DNA of 64,000 bases from positions 87,256-151,255 of the forward strand of contig JADJCX010000035.1 in NCBI GenBank assembly GCA_016703005.1. Direction: 5' to 3'. The notes beneath the pieces are model-generated. The model was not told the DNA's origin, did no database searches, and saw nothing but the letters and a program-made list of their open reading frames with translations. Made by a program: the position numbers and the translations under genes. The first letter of the stretch is position 1; each line of letters opens with the position of its first letter. The stretch comes from Flavobacteriales bacterium (GTDB taxonomy: Bacteria > Bacteroidota > Bacteroidia > Flavobacteriales_F > PHOS-HE28). This document shows, piece by piece, positions 10,388 through 19,588 of the stretch.

Positions 10388-10921
10388 ATGGCGAACAAGG
10401 TCATCTACGCGGTGTACGACGATCCCGAAGTGCTGAAGGGCGCTGCGCGCAAGCTGGTGACCAGCGGCGTGAAGGTGAAGGATGTGTACAGTCCATTCCC
10501 GGTGCACGGTCTCGATCCGATCATCGGCATTACCCGCACGCGGTTGGGCATCGCATCGTTCATGTTCGGCATCACGGGCACGTCGCTGGCATTGCTCGGT
10601 TTCTGGTACTTCATGATCAGCGACTGGCCGATGAACATCGGTGGCAAGCCCAACTGGACGCTTTATCACAACCTGCCCGCTTTCGTTCCGGTGATGTTCG
10701 AATTCACCGTGTTCTGCGCCGCCCACGGCATGGCGATCACCTATTTGATCCGTAACAAGACGCTGCCCGGCATGCCGGCGCGCAACCCCGATCCGCGCAG
10801 CACCGACGACAAGTTCGTGATGGAAGTGCGCACCGAGGATAATCACGGGCACAGCGCTGAGCAGATCACCGGTATGCTGCGTGAAACCCCTGTGTTCGAG
10901 ATCAACGAACGCGAGTACTGA
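10388..10921 (+). CDS. actD: Alternative complex III subunit ActD (DUF3341)
   Basis: A 177-residue DUF3341 protein, the two-helix membrane subunit of alternative complex III. The N-terminal soluble domain (VIYAVYDDPEVLKGAARKL ... VYSPFPVHGLDPIIG) precedes two membrane helices around residues 55-75 and 95-120. The tail ends in the typical VRTEDNHGHSAEQITGML. Length and operon position between actC and actE are as in other Bacteroidota. It is followed by actE after 5 bp. Confidence 0.93.
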   Translation: MANKVIYAVYDDPEVLKGAARKLVTSGVKVKDVYSPFPVHGLDPIIGITRTRLGIASFMFGITGTSLALLGFWYFMISDWPMNIGGKPNWTLYHNLPAFVPVMFEFTVFCAAHGMAITYLIRNKTLPGMPARNPDPRSTDDKFVMEVRTEDNHGHSAEQITGMLRETPVFEINEREY

Positions 10922-10926
10922 GCATC

Positions 10927-11637
10927 ATGAGCAAGCACAGCACCCTTCTGACTTCCGCAGCGCTTGCGGTCTTCGCGCTGGCCTCATGCGGCGGCGATCC
11001 CGATAGCCCGGGCATCGAGTATTTCCCTGATATGTACCGCAGCCCAGCCGTGGAGGCATACGTGGATTATGGTCAGGACCCGTATGTGGCCGAGATGCCG
11101 GATGGCACGTACGACAGCGACTACGCTGATAGCCTTGTGCTGAAGCAGCGCATGACCCAGCAGGCGCGCAAGCCTGTGCAGGGCACCATTGCCTTCAGCA
11201 GCGATGCCAGCAAGGCAGCCTTCAACTTCCCGTACACCTATGCCAACACGCCCGAGGATTACGAGCGCGCCGGCTTGGAAGTGAAATGCCCGTTGCCCAT
11301 GAGCCAGGAGAACGTGGACAAGGGCAAGGTGATCTACGACAAGATGTGCAAGCATTGCCATGGCGAGAAAGGTGCTGGCGATGGAACCGTGGTGAACGTG
11401 GCAGGCTACCCGCAGCCCGGGGCGTACAACGGTCCGTTGAAGACGCTGCCAGAGGGCAAGATCTTCCACAGCTTGACGTACGGAAAGAACATTGGCATGG
11501 GCAGCCATGCCAGCCAGTTGAACAAGGAAGAGCGTTGGTTGGTAACACGCTACGTGCAATACCTTCAGAACGACGGCAAGCTGAGCGCTTCCGCCCCTGT
11601 TGCCGTAGCTGATACGACCGCAACGCCAGTGAACTGA
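10927..11637 (+). CDS. actE: Alternative complex III subunit ActE, monoheme cytochrome c lipoprotein
   Basis: A 236-residue lipoprotein cytochrome c. The signal sequence ends in the lipobox LASC (Cys21), so it should be lipid-anchored on the periplasmic side. One heme site is present, CKHCH at residues 141-145, followed by GEKGAGDG as in class I cytochromes. M488-like axial Met candidates lie in KNIGMGSH. It passes electrons from ActA toward the oxidase or a soluble carrier. It lies between actD and actF, with 17 bp to the latter. Confidence 0.92.
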   Translation: MSKHSTLLTSAALAVFALASCGGDPDSPGIEYFPDMYRSPAVEAYVDYGQDPYVAEMPDGTYDSDYADSLVLKQRMTQQARKPVQGTIAFSSDASKAAFNFPYTYANTPEDYERAGLEVKCPLPMSQENVDKGKVIYDKMCKHCHGEKGAGDGTVVNVAGYPQPGAYNGPLKTLPEGKIFHSLTYGKNIGMGSHASQLNKEERWLVTRYVQYLQNDGKLSASAPVAVADTTATPVN

Positions 11638-11654
11638 ACCCGAACAGGACCACG

Positions 11655-12869
11655 ATGGAATTCACTTTCAGCAAACGGGCCCGCACACTGAGCATGGCAT
11701 TGGCCGTGATCGGTCTGCTGCTGTTCGTGCTCGGTTACTTCACGGCCGGTGAGCATGGCGCCGAGCATTTGGGTCAGCGCTTGTGGGCCAACCTGCTGGT
11801 CTGCGGCTTCTTCTTCTTCGGCATTTCGCTGGGGGCGCTCTTCTTCTACGCGCTGCAATACGCTACCGAGACCGCTTGGACCGTAATGGTGAAGCGCGTG
11901 TACGAAGGCATGTTCGCCTGGCTGCCGATCGGCTCGGCGATCATTCTGCTGGTGCTCTTGGGTGGCAGCCTGCACTGGCACCACTTGTACCACTGGATGG
12001 ATGCGAGCTTGTACGATCCCGCAAGCCCCAACTACGATGTGATCATGGATGGCAAGAGGGCCTTTTTGAACCAGCCCTTCTTCTGGATCCGCTCCATCGC
12101 CTTCATTTTCACATTCGTGTTCGCCGCGCACTGGTTCCGCAAGGAGAGCCTGCGCATGGACAAGGAGAGCGGGGAGACCTTGGTGAAGAGCCACTTGAAG
12201 AACTACCGCCGCGGCGCCTTGTTCCTGGTGTTCTTCGCAGTGTTCAGCAGCGTACTGGCGTGGGACTGGCTGATGGCCATCGATGCGCACTGGTTCAGCA
12301 CACTGTTCGGCTGGTACGTGTTCAGTGGCATGTGGGTGAGCGCGATGATCACCGCTGTGATCGTGGCCTTGTACCTGAAGAGCAAAGGCTACCTGCCACA
12401 AGTGAACAACAGCCACATCCACGACATGGGCAAGTGGGTGTTCGCCGTGAGCTTCCTGTGGAGCTATCTCTTCTTCAGCCAGTTCATGCTCATATGGTAC
12501 GCGAACATCCCTGAGGAAGTCACCTGGATCCAAACGCGTTGGGAACATTACCAAGTGCTCTTCTGGGTAACGTTCTTCATCAACTTCGCCATTCCGATGG
12601 TGATGCTCATCAGCCGTGATGCGAAGCGCAACCCGCGGTTCCTCATCGGCGTGGGCACTGTGATCTTCATCGGCCACTGGCTCGATGTGTTCATGATCGT
12701 GATGCCCGGCACCATGGCCGATCATTGGCACTTGGGCCTGGTAGAGGTGGGCATGTTCCTCGCCTTCCTCGGCGCCTTCGTGTACGTTACGCTGAACCGC
12801 CTTACGAAAGCACCGCTCACTCCTGTGCAGCACCCGTATCTGGAGGAAAGTATCCACCACAGCATCTAA
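11655..12869 (+). CDS. actF: Alternative complex III subunit ActF (second NrfD-like membrane subunit)
   Basis: A 404-residue polytopic protein, the shorter homologue of ActC, with about ten helices. The first begins after the FTFSKRARTLSMALAVIG start. Several paired His and Trp residues in and around the helices (for example LHWHHLYHWMDASLYDP) are typical. With ActC it forms the membrane core of alternative complex III. A 30-bp gap separates it from ctaC, which fits the known physical association of complex III and caa3 oxidase in this phylum. Confidence 0.92.
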   Translation: MEFTFSKRARTLSMALAVIGLLLFVLGYFTAGEHGAEHLGQRLWANLLVCGFFFFGISLGALFFYALQYATETAWTVMVKRVYEGMFAWLPIGSAIILLVLLGGSLHWHHLYHWMDASLYDPASPNYDVIMDGKRAFLNQPFFWIRSIAFIFTFVFAAHWFRKESLRMDKESGETLVKSHLKNYRRGALFLVFFAVFSSVLAWDWLMAIDAHWFSTLFGWYVFSGMWVSAMITAVIVALYLKSKGYLPQVNNSHIHDMGKWVFAVSFLWSYLFFSQFMLIWYANIPEEVTWIQTRWEHYQVLFWVTFFINFAIPMVMLISRDAKRNPRFLIGVGTVIFIGHWLDVFMIVMPGTMADHWHLGLVEVGMFLAFLGAFVYVTLNRLTKAPLTPVQHPYLEESIHHSI

Positions 12870-12899
12870 GCCCCCGCAGGGAAAGAACCACCACCGACG

Positions 12900-14184
12900 A
12901 TGATGACGCTACTGGTCTTATTGGTGATCGCGCTCGGGATCATCGCTGTCACACAGATGGCGAGGGTCTACGAGATCACCTCGAAGCTGCGTGGCAAACG
13001 CGAAGAGGAGATCAGCCCGGCCGACAACCGGATGAACGCACGGTTCATGTGGATCTTCTGCGTGATCTACTACGCCTTCTTCTTCTGGTTGCTGTATGCC
13101 TATGGCGACAAGCTGCTGCCGGTGAGCGCCAGCAAGCACGGTATGGTGCTCGATGACCTGATGACCCTGAACTGGGTGATCCTGTTCATCATGTTCTTCT
13201 TCACGAACACCTTGCTGTTCTACTTCTCCGGCAAGTACTACTTCAAGAAAGACCGTGTGGCGAAGTGGTACCCCCACAACAACAAACTCGAGTTGGCGTG
13301 GACCATTGCACCGGCGCTTTTCCTCGCCGTGATCGTGATCACCGGATTGAAAGCATGGCAAGAGATCACCGCAGTTGCTCCGCCCGGCACCCCCGAGGTG
13401 GAACTGTACGGAAAGCAATTCGACTGGACCTGCCGCTACCCCGGTAAGGATGGTCAGTTGGGCGCTACTGATTTCCGTCTCATCAACGACAACAACCCGC
13501 TGGGCATTGTAACCACCGCGAGCATTGCTGCTCGTCTCGCCGAACTGCAGACCGAGAAGGATGCTACCGAAAAGAGCATCGAGGCCGGATACGACCACTT
13601 GCCGGCTGACGCGTTGACGAAGCTGGAGCACCACCTCGGCAAGGTGAGCCGCATGATGGACCGCATCGTCAACCTGCGCACCATGATGGAGCAGGACATC
13701 GCGGCGAACAAGGAGGCCAGCAAGTACGCGGCCGGTTCCGATGACATCGTCATCAAGGAATTCCACCTGCCCGTGAACGAGGAGGTGAACCTGACGCTGC
13801 GCAGCAGGGACATCATCCACAGCGCCTTCTTGCCGCACTTCCGCGCGCAGATGAACTTGGTGCCCGGCCAAGGCACGGTGCTCAAGATGACACCGACCAT
13901 CACCACGGACAGCATGCGCGACATCATGGCGAACCCGGAGTTCAACTACATCCTGATGTGCAACAAGACGCGGCGCCAGCCACTACAACATGCAGATGGA
14001 CCTGGTGATCGAGAAGAAGAGCGCATACGACGCATGGGTGGCCGAGATCAACAAGAAGCCCTTCGAAGGTGCACCAGCGGCGGAGGTACCGCCTGCCGAT
14101 GGCACAGTGGTATCGGACAGTACCGTACAGAACGTTAAGGACAGCACGGCCGTGGCCGCGGTAGTACCCCCCGTAGCCAACTGA
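12900..14184 (+). pseudogene. ctaC: Cytochrome c oxidase subunit II, frameshifted in the CuA site
   Basis: Subunit II of the heme-copper oxidase, which receives electrons at the binuclear CuA centre. There are three hydrophobic segments in the first ~150 residues, then the periplasmic cupredoxin domain with the first His ligand in IIHSAFLPHFRAQM. The frame breaks near 13968, exactly in the second CuA ligand motif: CNK is followed in one frame by an arginine-rich false tail to 14138, while GASHYNMQMDLVIEKKSAY continues in another frame to a stop at 14182-14184. Restoring two bases would give the expected C-x3-C-x3-H-x2-M. A helical insertion of ~75 residues sits between the DNNPLGIVT and DDIVIKEFHLPV strands. 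Subunit I follows after 14 bp. Confidence 0.88.
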
Positions 14185-14198
14185 CCACAAAGCATTAG

Positions 14199-16013
14199 AT
14201 GACCATGGGTGCACACGCGCACGCCGCACACGCCGATCACGGAGCTGCTCACCACGAGCACCACCACCACGAGGAGAGCTTCATCTCGAAGTACGTCTTC
14301 TCGCAGGACCATAAAATGATCAGCAAGCAGTTCCTCGTAACTGCTATCGTCATGGCCGTGGTGGCCGTGATGATGTCCATCTTCTTCCGCCTGCAATTGG
14401 CATGGCCCGGCGAAGGCTTCGCCATCACCAATTTCTTCCTCGGCGACAAGTGGGCACCCAACGGCGTGCTCGATAGCAATATGTACTTGGGTCTGGTAAC
14501 GATCCACGGCACCATCATGGTGTTCTTCGTGCTTACCGGTGGATTGAGCGGAACGTTCGCCAACCTGCTGATCCCCTTCCAAGTGGGCGCCCGCGACATG
14601 GCGAGCGGCTTCCTGAACATGCTGTCGTATTGGTTCTTCCTGGTGAGCAGTGTGCTCATGATCGCCAGTCTGTTCGTTGAAGGTGGCCCGGCCAGTGCGG
14701 GTTGGACGGTTTACCCGCCGTTGAGCGCGTTGCCCCAGGCCATACCCGGCTCCGGCACGGGCATGACGTTGTGGTTGTGCAGCATGGCGGTGTTCATCGT
14801 CAGCGCCTTGCTCGGTGGTTTGAACTACGTGGTAACGGTGCTGAACATGCGCACCAAGGGCATGAAGATGACCCGCCTGCCGCTCACCGTTTGGGCGTTG
14901 CTCATCACGGCCGTGCTGGGTATCCTCTCGTTCCCCGTGCTGTTGAGCGCCGCGTTGCTGCTGCTCATGGACCGTGGCTTGGGCACCAGTTTCTACCTCA
15001 GCGAGATCCACATTGGCGGCGAGGCATTGGACAACATGGGCGGTAGCCCCATCCTGTTCCAGCACTTGTTCTGGTTCCTAGGTCACCCCGAAGTGTACAT
15101 CGTGCTGCTGCCTGCCTTGGGCATCACCTCCGAGGTGATCGCCACCAACTCGCGTAAGCCCATCTTCGGCTACCGGGCCATGATCGGCTCCATCCTCGCG
15201 ATCGGCTTCCTCAGCTTCATCGTGTGGGGTCACCACATGTTCGTTACCGGTATGAACCCCTTCCTCGGAAGCGTGTTCGTGGTGACCACATTGTTGATCG
15301 CCATTCCATCAGCTGTGAAGGTGTTCAACTACATCACCACGTTGTGGAAGGGCAACATCGTTATGACGCCCGCCATGCTGTTCAGCATCGGCTTGGTGGC
15401 CACCTTCATTGCCGGTGGTCTCACGGGCATCATCCTCGCCGATAGCGCGCTGGACATCCCCGTACACGACACCTACTTCGTGGTGGCGCACTTCCACATC
15501 GTAATGGGCATGAGCGCCATCTTCGGCATGTTCGCCGGCATCTACCACTGGTTCCCGCGCATGTATGGCAAGATGATGAACACCCGCATGGGCTACGTTC
15601 ACTTCTGGGTCACCTTCATCTGTGCGTTCGGCGTGTTCTTCCCCATGCACTTCATCGGCTTGGCCGGTGCGCCGCGTCGTTACTACGACTACACCGCGTT
15701 CCCGATGTTCGACAACGTGATCGACCTCAACGTGGTGGTAACGCTCTTCGCCATCACCGGTGCGTTGGCACAGATCATCTTCATCTACAACTTCTTCTAC
15801 AGCGTGTTCCGCGGCCCTGCTGCCGTGCAGAACCCTTGGCGCAGCAACACGCTGGAGTGGACCAGCCCGGTTAAGCACATGCACGGCAACTGGCCCGGCA
15901 AGATCCCCGAGGTGTACCGCTGGCCCTACGATTACAGCAAGCCCGGCAAGGCCGAGGACTTCGTGCCCCAGAACGTGCCGCACACGGACGGGGAGGAGGA
16001 GAGCCACGGTTAG
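14199..16013 (+). CDS. ctaD: Cytochrome c oxidase subunit I
   Basis: Catalytic subunit of the oxidase: reduces oxygen at heme a3-CuB and pumps protons. The 604-residue protein has a His-rich N-terminus (HAHAAHADHGAAHHEHHHH), twelve expected helices, HGTIMVFFVLTGG with the low-spin heme His, HPEVYIVLLPALG with the His-Tyr pair of CuB, GHHMFVTGMNPFLG, and HDTYFVVAHFHIVMG with the remaining heme ligands. Length and motifs are intact. The start could also be the Met three residues later. It is the last gene of the operon: repeats and a terminator follow. Genes for subunits III and IV do not follow here. Confidence 0.95.
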   Translation: MTMGAHAHAAHADHGAAHHEHHHHEESFISKYVFSQDHKMISKQFLVTAIVMAVVAVMMSIFFRLQLAWPGEGFAITNFFLGDKWAPNGVLDSNMYLGLVTIHGTIMVFFVLTGGLSGTFANLLIPFQVGARDMASGFLNMLSYWFFLVSSVLMIASLFVEGGPASAGWTVYPPLSALPQAIPGSGTGMTLWLCSMAVFIVSALLGGLNYVVTVLNMRTKGMKMTRLPLTVWALLITAVLGILSFPVLLSAALLLLMDRGLGTSFYLSEIHIGGEALDNMGGSPILFQHLFWFLGHPEVYIVLLPALGITSEVIATNSRKPIFGYRAMIGSILAIGFLSFIVWGHHMFVTGMNPFLGSVFVVTTLLIAIPSAVKVFNYITTLWKGNIVMTPAMLFSIGLVATFIAGGLTGIILADSALDIPVHDTYFVVAHFHIVMGMSAIFGMFAGIYHWFPRMYGKMMNTRMGYVHFWVTFICAFGVFFPMHFIGLAGAPRRYYDYTAFPMFDNVIDLNVVVTLFAITGALAQIIFIYNFFYSVFRGPAAVQNPWRSNTLEWTSPVKHMHGNWPGKIPEVYRWPYDYSKPGKAEDFVPQNVPHTDGEEESHG

Positions 16014-16016
16014 CAA

Positions 16017-16048
16017 GCCTCACCCTGCCCTCTCCAACGGAGAGGGTC
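16017..16048. repeat. Palindromic intergenic repeat, copy A
   Basis: Directly after the ctaD stop. Its core is CCCTCTCCAACGGAGAGGG, an inverted repeat. Over 32 bases it matches the reverse complement of 19589-19620 with one mismatch. Two related but divergent elements lie at 16131 and 16228. Confidence 0.7.
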
Positions 16049-16072
16049 TGAGTGGAAGGAATGAGATCAGTG

Positions 16073-16101
16073 GAGCGTCCGCATCTTTGGTGCGGACGCT
16101 C
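16073..16101 (+). terminator. Intrinsic terminator of the act-cta operon
   Basis: Perfect 11-bp stem GAGCGTCCGCA / TGCGGACGCTC with a 7-base loop, followed by TGCTTTTGAG. It lies 60 bp after the ctaD stop and is the strongest hairpin in the first 16 kb. Confidence 0.75.
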
Positions 16102-16130
16102 TGCTTTTGAGACATTACACCGGCCTCGAG

Positions 16131-16170
16131 AACCTCACCCCTGCCCCTCTCCCAAGGAGAGGGGGCGGAG
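16131..16170. repeat. Palindromic intergenic repeat, copy B
   Basis: Core CCCCTCTCCCAAGGAGAGGGG, preceded by a CTCACCCCTG run like that of copy A. It belongs to the same dispersed family of GC-rich palindromes, with unknown role. Confidence 0.55.
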
Positions 16171-16227
16171 TGCGAGCACCATGGTTCCCGGTCGGCATAG
16201 GTAAGGGCGGCGGGCTTGCGGGTGTTC

Positions 16228-16260
16228 GTCCCCCTTCGAAGGGGGCAGGGGGATGGGGTG
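16228..16260. repeat. Palindromic intergenic repeat, divergent copy C
   Basis: Perfect palindrome CCCCCTTCGAAGGGGG followed by a G-rich run. It is related in design to copies A and B and lies immediately upstream of a broken gene. Confidence 0.5.
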
Positions 16261-16269
16261 CAGGCTTCC

Positions 16270-16928
16270 ATGCTCTGCGGCCGTCCCACTTTCTCCCGGT
16301 TCTCGCCCTCCTCGCCTCCCTCACCTTCCTCACACCCCTTACCGCGCGCGCCCAGCTCCTCGATAGCATCAACCTGTTCCTGCAAGAGCCACCGCGCCTC
16401 ATTGTGAAGCTCGACATCCGTGGAAGCTTCATTACCAGCTAGCCGGTGAAATTCTATGGCATCAAGGTGGGGTGGGAGCATGCTACCCGTTTCCAATACG
16501 GCTTCGGGTACAGCACCATACTGAAGCCTGTACACCGCAACCGGCAGGTGTACGAAGCCGGTGCCTACCGCGAGGTGGATACACGCTTGCGCATGGGGCA
16601 TGTGAGCGCATATGCCGACTATGCCTTTTACCAGCGTGGCCATTGGGAAGTGCGCATGCCTGTGCAGGTGGGCCTGGGCCACGGCCGCGTGGTGTACGAC
16701 GACCTGACGAACGAAACGCGCACGTGGCAGAAGACCTGGTACGTGCTCTACGAGCCTGCTATGTCCGTGCAATACCGCTTCCTCACCTACTTCGCCGTAA
16801 CGGCGGGCTTCGGCTACCGCTTGGTGTTCCGCACCTCGGAAAGTCTGGGCGAGCAGCTCACCGCACCCATCTACATGCTCGGCCTGCGGGTGTTCACCGG
16901 CGATCTGCGGCGCGACCTGAAGGAGTAA
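16270..16928 (+). pseudogene. Small exported beta-rich protein, interrupted by TAG and a frameshift near the start
   Basis: Unrecognised exported protein of ~215 residues. A signal-like stretch (FLPVLALLASLTFLTPLTARA) leads to QLLDSINLFLQEPPRLIVK. The frame then meets TAG at 16440-16442 (ITS stop PVKFYGIK) and continues in the same frame as an aromatic, strand-like sequence with YADYAFYQRGHWEVRMPVQV and ending LRRDLKE. CAG to TAG is a one-base change. The best ATG, at 16270, is one frame away from the signal peptide, so a small indel near 16285-16300 is also likely. It resembles an outer-membrane beta-barrel or beta-sandwich but I cannot assign a family. It follows the repeat-rich region after ctaD. 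Confidence 0.5.
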
Positions 16929-17104
16929 ACGATAGCCGGTGGTCCGAAGCTTCCGCTGGGGATTGAAGTGCGTCACGCCGCTTTCGCGCTGGTAATCGCG
17001 CATGGGGCTGGCACCTGCTGCACGATGGCGTTCACGCGGAAGTAGTGTCAAGTGCATGGGTGCTGTTTCTTTACCACCCCCCCCGACACATCGGGGTGAA
17101 GCAC

Positions 17105-18125
17105 ATGCCCGAACCCTTCGACGTACGCAACGAGCAACGCAGCGCCAGCGACAAAGACCTGGAGCAGGTTTTGCGTCCGCGCCGGTTCAGGATTTTGCTG
17201 GGCGGGATGCCGTTACCGATAACCTGAAGGTGTTCACACAAGCCGCCAAGTTGCGCGGCGAGGCGCTGGACCATGTGCTGCTCCACGGTCGCCCGGCAGG
17301 CAAAACCACGTTAGCCACCATCATAGCGCGGGAAATGGGCGTGGGCATGCGCATTACCAGCGGCCCCGTGCTCGATAAGCCCGCCGACCTGGCCGGGCTG
17401 CTCGCAATTTGGAGCCGCATGATGCGAATTGTTCATCGACGAGATCATCGGCTCAGTCCCATCGTGGAGGAGTACCTGTACAGTGCCATGGAGGATTACC
17501 GCATCGACCCGGTGATCGACGCGGGACCGAGGCGCGCGCACAGTGCAGATCGACCTCAACCCGTTCACGTTGGTGGGTGCCACCACGCGCAGCGGCTTGC
17601 TCACCGCGCCGTTGCGCGCGCTTCGGCATCAACAGCCGCCTCGATTATTACAACGCCGCTGTGCTCCACCGGTATCGTCAAGCGCAGCGCCGGCATCCTC
17701 AATGTACCCGCCAGCCGACGATGCCGCCACCGAGATCGCACGGCGCAGCCGCGGCACACCGCGTATTGCGAACGCACTGCTGCGTCGCGTGCGCGATTTC
17801 GCGCAGATCAAGGGCGATGGCGGGATCGACCTTGCTATTGCACAATTTGCATTGAAAGCCCTGAACGTGGATGCGCACGGTCTCGATGAAATGGACAATC
17901 GTATCCTGTCGTGCATCATCGAGAAGTTCAGCGGCGGGCCTGTCGGCCTCAACACGGTTGCTACCGCCGTGGGGGAGGAGGCGGGCACCATCGAGGAGGT
18001 GTACGAACCCTTCCTCATCATGGAAGGCTACCTGATGCGCACCCCGTGGCCGCCAGTGTACCGAGCGGGCGTACAAGCACTTGGGTAAGGTGCCGAGCGT
18101 GAAGCCGGGCAGTTTGTTCGAGTAG
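17105..18125 (+). pseudogene. ruvB: Holliday junction helicase RuvB, multiply frameshifted
   Basis: RuvB is the AAA+ motor that drives Holliday junction migration with RuvA. Segments in three frames join to the full family order: MPEPFDVRNEQRSASDKDLE, DNLKVFTQAAKLRGEALDHV, Walker A (LLHG..GKTTLATIIAREMG), LSPIVEEYLYSAMEDY, QIDLNPFTLVGATTRSGLL, RSRGTPRIANALLRRVRDFA, then the winged-helix part FSGGPVGLNTVATAVGEEAG and a normal GSLFE end. The total span of 340 codons equals the usual RuvB length. At least five small indels are needed, and Walker A itself is garbled (RPAGKTT for PPGLGKTT). Since ruvB is normally kept, sequence error is more likely than decay. A CCCCGA-CACA-TCGGGG hairpin lies just upstream. 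The 176 bp before it (16929-17104) shows nothing else. Confidence 0.85.
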
Positions 18126-18149
18126 GCGCCCCGCCGATCGTTAAGCGAT

Positions 18150-18628
18150 CGCTCATCCAATGTGAAGTTTGCGGTGCCGGTTTGTTACTTACGGAATGCG
18201 TCGGCAATTTGGTGGGCCATACCGGTCGCACCATGCATGCTCTTCCGCCCATCTCCGTCATCAACGCCGTTGCCGAACGCCGCGAACCGCAATTCCCCAT
18301 GTCGTTCGGCACGTTGCACATTCTGCGTGTGTTGAAGCAGTTGCCGATGAAGGCCAAGTAGCGGGCGCGTTGCGCACTCGCTCGTGTTCAGGGGCGTGCC
18401 CTTCTCGCACCAGAGCAAGGCAACAGGTGTGCGCGTCGTTTTGTTGAGGAACCGCAACCGGCCATGCCCACGTTCGATGCCACCACCGGCACCATCGACA
18501 TGTTCTATCCCATAACGGCCCTGGCCGAAGTGGAGGACCTGTTGCGCACCGGTCGCGAGCGCTTTGCTACTACTGGAAAAGCAGCGATGGCTTGCGGTGC
18601 CGGGCGGCAAGCTGATGGCATCGCCGTA
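18150..18628 (+). pseudogene. Unidentified, probably frameshift-broken gene
   Basis: Between ruvB and queG no single frame stays open, but plus-strand pieces look protein-like: VGNLVGHTGRTMHALPPISV and FPMSFGTLHILRVLKQLPMK (to a stop at 18361), VAHSLVFRGVPFSHQSKATG in a second frame, MPTFDATTGTIDMFYPITAL followed by AEVEDLLRTGRERF in a third, and a possible end LLEKQRWLAVPGGKLMASP before TAG at 18626-18628. I do not recognise the family. The alternative, a minus-strand gene across the same bases, reads less like a protein. Confidence 0.3.
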
Positions 18629-18637
18629 GCGCACGGC

Positions 18638-18645
18638 TACCTTCC
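18638..18645 (+). promoter_or_regulatory. Possible -7 box for queG
   Basis: TACCTTCC, one mismatch from the TACCTTCG form seen before the aldehyde dehydrogenase gene, ends 5 bp before the queG ATG. Confidence 0.3.
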
Positions 18646-18650
18646 GCCGC

Positions 18651-19576
18651 ATGGATGCGCGGGACAAGGCCGATGCGATCAAGCGCAAAGCGCACGAGCT
18701 GGGTTTCCGTGGCCTGCGGCATGGCGCAAGCCGGGTTCTTGGAAGCCGAAGCACCCCGCTTGGAGCAATGGCTGCGCGCGAAGCAGCATGGCGAAATGGC
18801 CTACATGGCCAACCACTTCGATCTGCGCCTCGATCCGCGCAAGTTGGTGCCCGGCGCTAAGAGCGTGATCAGCCTGGCGTACAACTACTACACACCACCG
18901 CAGCAAGCGCATCCCGATGCGCCGAAGCTGAGCACCTACGCCTATGGCCGCGACTACCACAAAGTGGTGAAGCAGCGCCTGAAGCCGCTCATGCAATTCA
19001 TACAAGAGCAATTCGGCGCAGTGGAAATGCGGGCCTTCGTGGATAACGGGCCCGTTATGGAAAAAGGCTTGGGCGCAGCGTGCGGGTATCGGATGGGTGG
19101 GCAAGCACCAATGTGATACGGCAGCAACAGGGGTCCTTCTTTTCCTGTGCGAGATCGTATTGGATCTGGATCGCGCCCGATGCGCCCGCCACCGATCATT
19201 GCGGCACCTGCCGACGCTGCATCGATGCCTGCCCCACCGATGCGATCACGCCGTAGACGGTGGACGGCAGCAAGTGCATCAGCTACTTCACCATAGAACT
19301 GAAGGACGCGATACCGCAGGAAATGAAAGGCCGCTTCGCCGATTGGGCGTTCGGGTTGCGATGTATTGCCAGCAGGTGTGCCCGTGGAACCGTTTCGCAA
19401 CGCCGCACAACGAGCCGCAGTTCACCCCGAAGCCCGAGCTGATGTCCATGACGAAAGACGAATGGCACGGCATGACCGAAGTGGTCTTCGACAAGCTGTT
19501 CGAAGGCAGCGCCGTTAAGCGCGCCAAGTTCGAAGGCCTGAAACGCAACCTGCGTTTCCTGGCACCGGATCAATGA
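18651..19576 (+). pseudogene. queG: Epoxyqueuosine reductase QueG, multiply frameshifted
   Basis: QueG performs the last step of queuosine tRNA modification, a cobalamin-dependent reduction of epoxyqueuosine using two [4Fe-4S] clusters. Pieces from three frames rebuild the family: MDARDKADAIKRKAHELGF, MAQAGFLEAEAPRLEQWLR, HGEMAYMANHFDLRLDPRKL, KSVISLAYNYYTPPQ, the ferredoxin-like DHCGTCRRCIDACPTDAI, VDGSKCISYFTIELKD, a second cluster remnant (QQVCPWNRF) and an intact C-terminus from NEPQFTPKPELMSMTKDE. The span of ~308 codons fits QueG. At least four indels are required, all small, with good conservation on both sides. Confidence 0.85.
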
Positions 19577-19588
19577 TCGAAGCCCTCG

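Noticed and set aside
18185..18754. Minus-strand 189-codon frame between ruvB and queG
   Set aside because: It overlaps the certain start of queG, and its composition is like other antisense frames. The plus-strand fragments are more protein-like.
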